Assembly (NCBI RefSeq): GCF_030272615.1
Contig: NC_081413.1
Location: 720,331,867-720,395,866 of the forward strand
DNA length: 64,000 bases
Reading direction: 5' to 3'
DNA from: Cryptomeria japonica
Lineage: Eukaryota > Streptophyta > Pinopsida > Cupressales > Cupressaceae
Part shown: one piece after another, positions 36,621 to 46,200 of the stretch
How positions within the stretch are numbered: the first letter of the stretch is position 1
Layout of the letters: each line of letters opens with the position of its first letter
Notes under the pieces: generated by a model
Databases searched by the model: none
The model's input: the letters and a program-made list of their open reading frames with translations, nothing else
Told to the model about the DNA's origin: nothing
Position numbers and translations under genes: made by a program

Positions 36621-38915
36621 ATTTTCCCTCTTTGTCATTGATGGCAACACTTGTACCACCAACAAAAAATAACACTTTCATCTATTAAACTCCCTCTTTG
36701 ACATCAAGGACAAAGAGCACACTACTACAAACAACTACTTTACTGAAATCTCTCCCCTTCATCTTTTTTGGGAATAAATTTGAACAATGCAACACTCCAT
36801 TTGCAACCACTTTCCTGCAACTAGAAAATCACACACACTGCAGTGCTCCCCATGAGAGCAACAACCACATCAATCTAGGGGACAAAATATGAACTTTAAA
36901 GCTTTTATTTGATAGATGTGCCACTTGAATGCATCTAGTTTAAAGGAGGGCCAATAACCTCTAACTTTTGTCGAAGATATTCAAAAGTACCCTTCACTAA
37001 AGCCTTAGTAAAGATATTTGTAGTTTGTTCCTTAATAGGCACACACTTTAATCTGACTTCCCTCTTTGCAACCTTCTCTCTTAAGAAACGATACCATATT
37101 GAAATGTCTTTAGTCCTTGAATGCATCACCAGATTCTTTGAAATGTTAATTGCACCTATATTTTCACACATAATAGGAATTACCTCATCATACTTCATCT
37201 TGATATCACTAAGAGTTTGCTTCATCCATATGACTTTGAGTATGATAAAATACTTTTGTAATGTATTTTGCCTTTGTAGTATCCATCATTGTTACTTAAT
37301 TTACAATTCTTCATCCCAAACTTCTATGTCTCCTTGATATACTTGGTCTAAGAAATGAAAATGCCTTCTGATTGTGTAACTTGAAGACCCAGAAAAAATG
37401 ATAACTCAACTACCATTGTCATCTCAAACTCTTTTTGTATTTCTTCTACAAACTTCTTCAATATACACTATCATATCCTCCAAATATGATATCATCAACA
37501 TACACAACAACAATCAACAATTTATCACCTTCAATTTTAAAATAAAGATTGCTATCTATAGTACCTTTTATGAAATTTTGCTGCAACAAATACCTATCCA
37601 ATCTTGCATACCAATCTCTAAGAGCTTGCTTGAATCCATAAAGTGCCTTCTTGAGTCTGCAAACCATTCTAGATCTTTTGATAGCTTGAAACCATCTAGT
37701 TGTTCAATGTATACTTCTTCAAACTGTCGATTCAAGAATGTTGATTTGACATCTATCTAATATACCTTAAAGTTCTTATATGCAGGAAATGCAAGAAACA
37801 TCCTTACAGCCTCCGTCCTTGCTATTGGAGTAAATGTCTCATCAAAGTCTATACCTTCAACTTGTGAATAACCCTTATAAATCAATATTTCCTTGTTCCT
37901 TGCGACTTATCCATCTTCATTTAGCTTGTTCTGGAACAACCACTTAGTTCTTATCACATTCTTATCCACCGGTCTAGCTACTAATTCCCATGTCTAATTC
38001 TTCTCTATCGAATTTTGCTCCTTTTCCACTGCCTTTATCCAACTTTCATCCCCACTAGCTTCTGCATAGGTCTTTGGCTCCACCTAGGATAAGAAACAAT
38101 AATTTGCTTGTTCATTGGTTTCTACGAGTCTTCTTCTTGTCTGAACATATTTATTCTTATCTCCAATGATTTATTCCTCTGAATGATTCTTCCACACATA
38201 CTTTGTCGACATCTTAGGTGCTTGTTTAAGTTCTTTTTCTCTTACACTTGTCTCTTATTTATCTTCTAGAGAATTCTTCTCTTGTGCAACAATAGGGCCA
38301 GTATCAAGAAAGTTGTGGCTGCTGCGGCCAAGGACCCTCCCAACCTCAAAGACAACATCAAAGAGCTATAGGAAATTAGTAGCACTCTGGCTAAAGCCCT
38401 GGATAAAATCTGATTCCTGGATGGCCTACTGGCTTTTAGGGGTTTTTGTGGGTTTTCCTTGGTTTTCCGCTGGTTTTTTCCTTTTAAACTGTTTCTTGTG
38501 GCTTTGCTGTCATAGTTTTGCTTGTAAAGGGTTTCGGGGCCCCTTCAAAACCTGATTTTTCATTAATCAAAAACTTCAATATCAATCTCTAATTCAAGTA
38601 CAGTCTCAATCAAGTTCCATTCTTCATTAGTTTTGACATTTGTACTCTCCACAATCTTATTCAATCTGTTGTTGTGAAACCAATATGCCTTACTTCTTGT
38701 ATAATATCCCAAACATATTCCTTCATTTGACCTTGCATCAAACTTCTCTAAATCTTCCTCATCTCTCCTTATGTAACACTTGCTTCCAAAGATTATAAAA
38801 TACCTAACTATAGGAGGTTTTCCATCTTATAGTTCATAAGTTGTCTTTGTGTGATTCACTCTTACTTGCACCATGTTAAAAATGTAAACAACAGTATGCG
38901 TAGCTTCTTTCCACT
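36621..38915 (-). mobile_element. Copia B, 3' part: integrase end, RT, RNase H (fossil)
   Basis: On the minus strand the order is the integrase tail (KEATHTVVYIFNMVQVRVNH, ending near 38830), a linker, reverse transcriptase (FLNRQFEEVYIEQLDGFKLS; VVYVDDIIFGG near 37480), RNase H (IGAINISKNLVMHSRTKDIS; end near 36935), a purine-rich tract CAAAGAGGGAAAA near 36622-36634, and an LTR start. It is the direct continuation of the integrase at 54655 and above, from which it is separated by the 38916-54654 block. A LINE-like fragment interrupts it at about 38300-38575. Broken at many places. Confidence 0.8.
38300..38575 (+). mobile_element. Probable 5'-truncated LINE 3' end
   Basis: A plus-strand insertion inside copia B reads a short coding tail (KDPPNLKDNIKEL...ISSTLAKALDKI), then a T/G-rich 3' UTR ('ggggtttttgtgggttttcc') and 'ttcggggccccttcaaaacc', ending in 'cattaatcaaaaa'. 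This layout fits the 3' end of a plant non-LTR element, but the A tail is short and a target duplication is not clear ('atcaa' on both sides at best). It could also be another kind of sequence capture. Confidence 0.4.
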
Positions 38916-39225
38916 GCTCCAATAGGCTGAGAACTACAAAGCAAAAGACCAACAAGATAGATCTATGCAAGACAAGTGCCAAATTGGCCAAATAAGACCA
39001 TATGATGAATTTAAAATTTCTATCCAAAATTGTTGTAAACTGATAGCATATTGTGAGAGTAGACAAAAAATTATGCACTTTCAAAAAAAGCGGCACCTGA
39101 AAAGGAGTTCGTATGAGCCCAAACGGAGTCCCAAAAGTTGCAGAAACGAGGATTAGATAGGTACAGTCACAAGAAACTGAGATTTCTGAAAACATACGTC
39201 CATCAAAATCAGAAAATAATGCCAC
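38916..39225 (-). mobile_element. Element F leader, left piece
   Basis: About 310 bp between copia B's integrase and E1's 3' LTR. Read on the minus strand it continues the non-coding leader-like sequence that starts at element F's primer site (54203) and is interrupted by the E1/E2 pair. It has no coding content. F's own gag, pol and 3' LTR are not seen. Confidence 0.4.
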
Positions 39226-39988
39226 TGTGTATGGTGAAAATGGATAACAATAATAACAAATATTGAAAGGCTAAATGAATTCAACCACCAAACCCTAGCC
39301 TAACAATGAACAAAGATCCACCATAACATATGAAGATTACCTAAGACAATGCAAATAAAATGAAATCAGAAAGATTATACCATCACATGTCCACTAGGGT
39401 TTTGATCTCCATTTTTCCTATCTCCATTGATCTTGCTTGATATATTTGCTCTCAGATTTTAATATGCACAAGAGCTCAACAAAGAACGGAATGTGGTTGC
39501 AAGTAGGATCGTAGTGTAGTCAATTGATCAAGTAGTTAGGGTTTGACAATGAAGAAAGCATTTTCTTAAATAGAAGACACAATATGAAATGGAGGGTTAA
39601 GATTGAGAGGTGTAAAAGGAGGTCGGCTAGGATTAGAGGGTAGGTATAAGAAATAGTAAAATAATGAAAGGGGTAGGTAGTGTAGGAATTAAGAGATGAA
39701 TGACATGTGTCATGTGTAGAAAAAGATAATGAATTAATTAAATAAATAAAGATTTATTTAATTAATAGAAGAATAAGACAATTAAATAAATAAAATATTT
39801 ATTTAATTTAGGAAAGGGATAATTTAAATAAATAAATGTATTTATTTAAATAAGAAATAAGGCTAGAAGAGGATAAATGAATTAATTAAATAAATAAAGA
39901 TTTATTTAATTAATAGAAGAATTAGGCTTAGATAATTAAATAAATAAAATATTTATTTAATTAGACATGACAATTTTGGGTGTCTACA
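39226..39988 (-). repeat. E1 3' LTR
   Basis: 763 bp, from TGTGTATGG to GTGTCTACA on the plus strand, so the element strand begins TGTAGACACC and ends CATACACA. It carries five AT-rich palindromes at 39730-39962. Nearly identical to 49727-50466; related but more distant to 52259-53054. Confidence 0.95.
39730..39962. repeat. Five consecutive AT-rich palindromes in the LTR
   Basis: Near-perfect palindromes of about 30-35 bases lie at 39732-39766, 39780-39809, 39820-39854, 39880-39915 and 39931-39961. All are built from 'aattaaataaataaa' and its complement. The set recurs in the LTRs at 50230-50466 and 52285-52520. Confidence 0.85.
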
Positions 39989-40499
39989 TTTTGCCCCTCT
40001 TTGAGACAATGCGGCTTGTCACGTTGTTTCAAAGAAGATAAGATGAACTGATACAGAGTTGCCCCAGAATGGGAATGATATGCCCCCTCGAGAGATTGGA
40101 TGAAAATGTCTGAAAAGATTGCAGACAGTCTCTCGATAAGAAAAAAAGGCTAGAATGGGTTGACCGAATAAAGTGACAGAGTCACGGGATGAAGAATACT
40201 GACTCGAGAAATGAAGGCGAGGGCTAGGGTAGGCTATAAGATAGACCACGAGCAAAAGACATCCTCATTGTCATCCACACCCTTACGAGATCATAGTGCA
40301 GAGCGAGAAAAGAGCAGCAGCAGTCAGCAGCGATGGCCTTCGTTCACAGATTCGACCGCGTTCGCCGATTCCAGAGGCCAGCAGAGGCAGGAGAGCCGGT
40401 AAGTACCATGAAACCTCCTTGTACCTTCACGCATTTCAATTTTTGTCATTAATGCTCACTAGGTAGCAATAAATGCGCAAGGAATAGGGTAGTTTAAAA

Positions 40500-40795
40500 A
40501 ATGCAAAAACGCGCAACCGCGTCTGTGTCAGTGCCAGGCGCGTCTGTGTCCAACAGGCGCGTCTATGTCGGTTCCAGGCGCGTTTATGCCTGGGACCGTG
40601 TTTGCGTTGATTGCGGGCGCATTTGTGAATTTTAGAGGCGTTTATGTCATGTAGGGACGTCTATGTTCCCTGGCCACGTTTGTGCATGATATAGGCACGT
40701 TTGTGTCCATAAAGCGCGTCTGTGTTGCAGAAGCGCGTTTGTGCAGTATATAATCGCGTTTATGAGTTTAAAGCACGTTTATGTGTCAAAATGCA
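40500..40795 (+). repeat. CGCGTCTGTG motif array in the PMD intron
   Basis: About 12 copies of a GCGCGTCTGTGTC-like motif (variants: cgtttatg, cgtttgtg, cgtctatg) recur at roughly 19-30-base intervals with unrelated spacers. It is the inverted counterpart of the CACAGACGCG arrays at 47868-48150 and 49362-49620. The local C+G content and CpG density are far above the surrounding DNA. Confidence 0.8.
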
Positions 40796-40911
40796 TGGTT
40801 TTAGTCTTCTAGGTCAAATCGCCAGTTCTGTGATAAACATACGCTGTCGATTGGATAAGCTGTTGAGAGGATACACTCAAACAGGTCCTCTAGGAAGATT
40901 AGGATTGATCA

Positions 40912-41155
40912 AGGCACTTTGTGATGAACAGGGAGCACCAAGATATGCAGCACTTTGTGATGAACAGGGAGTGCGAATGTGAGTAACACTTTGTGATGAA
41001 TAGGGAATGTCACACACGTAGTACTTTGTGATAAACAGGGAGCACTACTAGGATAGATAGCAACACTTTGTGATGAACAGTGAGTGTCACTAGGATAGAT
41101 AACCATATGCATTTAGATAGCGAGTAGCATTTTGTGATAAACAGTGAATGCCACA
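40912..41155 (+). repeat. Hairpin array, six units (loop TTGTGATGAACAGGG)
   Basis: Six units share a 15-base loop, TTGTGATGAACAG(G/T)G, flanked by short complementary arms. The arms change in pairs: GCACT/AGTGC (40950), ACACT/AGTGT (about 41063), GCATT/AATGC (about 41128), and a longer GTAGTACT/AGCACTAC with one mismatch (about 41018). Two further units (40915 and 40986) pair imperfectly. Unit spacing is 35-65 bases. A related array lies inverted in E2. Confidence 0.8.
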
Positions 41156-41640
41156 ATAACTGACATGATTGATTGCTTGACTGTAGGAGTATCTGCCTAT
41201 GCTGGAGTCACGGGAGAGATTCCCGTCGACGCAGAGGTTGCGACCTAAGTTGTCGCTCGAGGATAGAGCTGCCATCGAGGAGATGGGTTTGAGACATGTA
41301 CTATATGTGCCTGAGTTTTGGGCAAACATGGGTTTGTTGACTGCGCTGGCTAAGAGATGGCACTCTGAGACGTGCACGTTTCATCTGCCGATGGGTGAGA
41401 TGACAGTCACCCTAGAGGATGTATATAGGATTCTGCGGATACCGATCTATGGGGAGTTAGTACCCTACGATTGAGATGGAGACATGGATGCACTGAGATG
41501 AGTGTTCTAGGATCCAAGACTGGAGATGAGGGCAGGACACGTGGCATGGGATACCATGACATGGATAGGATTAGCACTACCAATAGTGTTGGCAGGAGTG
41601 ATCAGTGAGTTCCTCTGTATCAGTTTTGTACCATTTTGTA

Positions 41641-43260
41641 TAATGATGTAGACACCTGCGGGTGATTGTAGCCATATGATTTTGACATCATTGTATCATG
41701 ACACTTTATATATATATATGAGATGATGCATCTTTGCGGCAACTATATGCATGTGTACCTATGTGATGAGATGTTCTTATGTGATGCTTATGATATGGAT
41801 GCAAATATGTATATGATGCAATGCAATATTTTTTTTTTTGTTCTTTTTATATTTTATATGTGTATGCATGATGCAAATGTGAATGTAAGTAATGCATATG
41901 AATATGATAATGCAAATGTAAATTGTGCTAACAAGTGTTGTGTGCAGAATGTGATGCAATTGTGATATCTATATGTATGTGTGAAATGCTTATATGTGGA
42001 AATGTAGGTGCAACTACATGAAATGCAAATGTTTTTGGTGTGTCATTATACTCAGTCATGTGATAGCAGGCTACGCGGACTCGAGAAGGATGATGGAAGT
42101 CAATCAAGAAAGGGGGGATGAAAGACAAAAGATATGAAAGTGAAAGAGCTTCTTGTGCGTTATCATCATTGAGCTTTATTATGGCAAAATAGGTTATGAC
42201 AATCGAGGCATATGTTCGACCCAGAAAGTCATTGTACCCGTTTGCATGGAGATAAGACAGTCACAAACAAGGAATGCCCCAGTTCATACTAGACTCACAG
42301 TGTCCTCATATCCTTGGACAAGTCATAGCATTACTAAGAGACAATCCACAGACAGCAAATGCAAATAGGTGACTATACCCCATCCTCGCCTTTCTAGTCA
42401 AAGACATCCTGGAGATAGAATCTCTAGTCAAAGACATTCTGGAAAAGCTAAAAGACATGTCACCAAAAGATAAAATCAAAAGAAAACCAAGACTCGACAC
42501 CAACATCCACTGTAGTCCTCAAGTTTAGTGTCTCTTGTCACTTGTATAAGTCTTATTTGATTGTGGTCACAATGTTCACTTTCACAAAAAGGGTAGATAG
42601 CACTGAACCATATGTTGTCTGAGTCTGTTGAAAGATTTGATTTGTTGAAGCCCATTGTTGCTGCTGTGTCTCATATGAAACTGACTGAATCCATGAAACT
42701 GATACTTTATTGTGGATTGGCGATGCAGATGTTGCTTTATTGCGGATTGTGCGCGGATAGACTTGAAGGAAGCTGGAAGAAACTGTACTCCTCGAAACAT
42801 GTGATGTTCTCAGTTCCACACCCATTACTAGACGTAGGATTTGCCTTAGCCACAAATAGGATCTGATTTATTATGGATGGAAAGGGAGTGAAAAGGGAGG
42901 GTTATGGATGGCTAACCAATCTTAGGTAGATCAATAACAAGCCATGATGGGAATAGGTAAGTTTATTATGAATGAATAGGATGTGAGTGTGTGCGAAGTG
43001 AAAGGATGAAAGTGAATCCTGAAGGAGGGAGGAGCAATGTCTCTACGCATGGCGCTGGTGACCTAGTTTTCACCATGGTACTTGCCCAGGGTGCCACCGA
43101 AGTGGTTTTCACCGTTGGACGAAATTATTTCTCTTTACTTTTTCCAATTTTTCAATTTTTTTTGTGTCACAAGGCGCCTGTTTGCCAGGTTTTCACCAAG
43201 TGACGATTTTTTTGTTTTATAATTTTTTTTGTATTTTTGAATTAGGATGTTCCGAAGAGC
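41641..43260. other. E1 non-coding region between integrase tail and PMD gene
   Basis: No reading frame is supported. 41720-41960 is rich in 'atgcaaatg/gatgca' phrases. 42040-43260 is mixed sequence with no recognised domain, including 'gttttcaccatgg' and 'ggttttcaccgttgg' repeats near 43070-43115. In Tat-lineage elements this interval between pol and the 3' LTR is typically long, which fits. Confidence 0.5.
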
Positions 43261-46200
43261 TTATGTGTAGAACCTGCGAAGGTGCATGTTGTTGATAGGA
43301 TCCTCCAAGGGTTCACCTTCTGTAGTTGAGAGCTGATATGCCCTAGATCCATATACCGCTGTGATGATGTAAGGACCAAGCCAGTTTGGTTCGAACTTGT
43401 CCTTCTTATCTCTGTCTTGCTGATTCTTGGGGTTCTCTCTGAGTACCAAGTCACCTACCTCAAATGTGCGAGGCTTGACTTTGTGATTGTAACTGCATTG
43501 TTCCTTGACTGAATGATGTGTAGCTTGAGTGTCTGTCTTCCTTGATAAAGGAATTGAGATAGAATTACTAGTGTGTGGACTACACAGGCCCATATGCGTG
43601 TCACCTAAAGAAGTTTGGGCATCACTGATAGCAAAGTCCTTCGAGGAAGCTCCATTAAAGGTCCGTGATGTATCACCAAAAGGGGATGGATGTGTGGAAC
43701 AAGTGGATGAGTTATGAAGGCTTATGACTGTGAAAAGAAGTGAAAGTAGGATAGCATGATGGAGACTTAGGATCAACAAGTATGCTTTTTGACTTAAAAT
43801 TTTAGAGCTTTTGCCCCCAGTTATTTTGATATTAGGGGAGATCAACTCTTGCTCTTTTTGCTTCATAGGATTTTTATCCTTGACTTTGATTTTTGCAGAG
43901 TCCAATAGCTTTTGATTTTTATTTGGACTAAAGGACTTTTCTTTAGTTTTGACTTTTAGATTTTTCTTTTCAAAGCTTGATTTGTGATCCCTGATTAGTG
44001 AGGGCTTTTGTAATTGTTGTTGATCCAAGTCTGGAAGTGGAGTGGAAATGGAATGAGTGGATGATATGGTAAGGCTATGTGAGTTATCAAGAGGGTTGGC
44101 GATATGCTCAATAGATTCTTCGCTGGAACCACTCTTACGACTATTGATATCAAGAGTTGCTTGCACCACTAGAGGAGATTTACATTCAGACTTAGTAGCC
44201 ACAACACTAGGTGGTTCACACCCAATTCCTTGGTCTTGCATATTGCTTGTAGGTTGTTCCTGTTGACAGAATACCTTAGGAGATAGTGGGAGTTGGTCAA
44301 CATGAAATATATACTCACCACATCCCAGGTCTTTAATCTTGAACTTTTCTTTTAGCTCTGTTTGCTTTGATGTAGAAGCTTTTAAGGATTCTGGATCAAC
44401 ATATGCTGATGAAGGAACAACTTCTTGATTGACTGGTATTGTTATTTCTGATCTAGGCTGCATATTGTTGCAATAAATAAATGGATTTGGATCCGCTTTG
44501 ATGGTCACTTCAACTCCATTGTGTGGAAACTTGATACATTGATGATATGTAGAAGGGACTGCGCTCATCTCATGAATCCATGGACGTCCCAAGAGTATGT
44601 TGTATGTGAGATCTAGATCAAGGACTTGACAAACCACATCCTTTGTAACTGGCCCAACTCTGAGAGGTAAGGTGACTGTACCCTTGGATGAACGCTCCTC
44701 GTCATCATATGCCTTAATGGTGATTTGATTTGTAGAATTCACAGCTTTATCTGAATATCCCAATTGTTTAATGGTGCTCAATGTACAAATGTTTAGACCA
44801 GCTCCTCCATCTATCAGGACTCGCTTTATTCGATGCTTGTGTATGAAGGCTTCAATATGTAATGGTGCATTATGTGGCTGACTTATGGAGGCGTCATCAG
44901 CTTCTGTGAATGTGAGGGAGTGTGGAACGGATAGGTATCCCACCATGGCTTGGAACTGGTCCACATTCAGATCAGTAGGGACGACAGTGTCTCTCAAGAT
45001 TTTGTCAAGGATAGCTTTATGAGCAGGGGATATGCGTAGAAGCTCAAGAATGGAGATGAGCGCGGGTGTCTTCCCTAACTGTTCTACAAGGTCATACTCA
45101 GGCTTGATTGATGAAGAATTGGTATTATTAGTTGAGGCACCTAGCAATGTAATCTTACCTCGACGAGTTGTAACATGACATTCAGAAGTAGACTCGGAGG
45201 AAGATCCCACACCCTTTAGGACAATCTTGGGTCTCTGAGAAGGATTCTCAGGATTTTTGTTCTTGATAGTAATAGTAGAAATATGATTGTCCATCGAGAT
45301 GTGATTGATAGTAGAATCATAATTGTAAGGTGCTCTAGTGTAATTGGCTTGATCATCTGTGACTTTGCCTTTTCCTTTGTCGTGTTTTGGGAACGGTTCC
45401 TTAAACATCTCATGCTCTTGATTAGATGAATGTCCCTCAATCTCAATGTCGCCTCTATCAATGAGATCTTGCACAATGTTCTTCAATCGATGGCAATTAC
45501 TTGTCTTATGACCCTTGCTCTTATGAAATTCACAATACTCATCATCATTCCACCAATTCGGCTTAACCTTTGGTTCATATGGAGGAAAATCTGGAACTGT
45601 GATTACCTTGTTTGCCACAAGCTTCTTGAAAACTGACTCAAGTGGTTCTCCCAATGGAGTGTACTTCCTTCGTGATCTGGAAGTTGTTTGAGTATTTACT
45701 TGATTGTTTGTAGAACTTGATCCAGAAAAGATAAACTTTGGTCTCACTGTATTGGCATCAACCACGCCATCATTAACTGTATTCTTGTTCTTGTTCCAAA
45801 ATTTTGGTTTGTCCTTTCCTTTAAAGTCATCTTTGTTTTCTTTAAATATCTTGATAACTCCTTGTTCAATTAAGACCTTTTCTGTTGCTAGGCCTTTTTC
45901 AATAACATCCTTGAATGTAGACAAACAAGCTTTTCTGAGATCATAGCCAATAGCCTTGTTAACGTTTTGAGTGAACATTTCTACCATTTGTTTCTGTGGG
46001 ATTTCGCAAGAGCATCTGCTAGCTAAATTTCTCCATCTTTGTAAAAATGTTGCGAAAGATTCTCCTTCCTTTTGTTTCGTATTGCACAAGGTAGTAACTG
46101 AGACATCTGTTTCTATATTGTAAGAGAAATGCTGAATGAATGCCTCTGCTAAGTCGCCCCATGACTTAATACCAGGAGGTAATTGAGAAAACCATTCCAT

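Larger units (their letters stand above)
40333..41640 (+). pseudogene. PMD gene, antisense in E1: exon 1, intron, part of exon 2
   Basis: Opposite to E1's own coding sense lies a spliced-looking gene. Exon 1 (40333-40398) encodes MAFVHRFDRVRRFQRPAEAG plus two residues and ends at CCG|GTAAGT. The intron is 40399-41186. The acceptor TTGACTGTAG precedes GAGTATCTGCC (41187). Exon 2 encodes a plant mobile domain: LRHVLYVPEFWANMGLLTAL, RWHSETCTFHLPMGEMT, LEDVYRILRIPIYGE. PMD proteins (MAIN/MAIL family) are plant nuclear proteins, and related domains are found in transposons. The same structure with the same 66-nt exon 1 occurs in E2. The copy is shortened at its 3' end and carries a few breaks, so it is probably not functional. 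Confidence 0.7.

Noticed and set aside
40722-40982. Possible peptide with repeated RVCV/RLCV phrases across the CGCGTCTGTG array
   Set aside because: The spacing of units is not a multiple of three and the frame changes between units, so the array is not coding.
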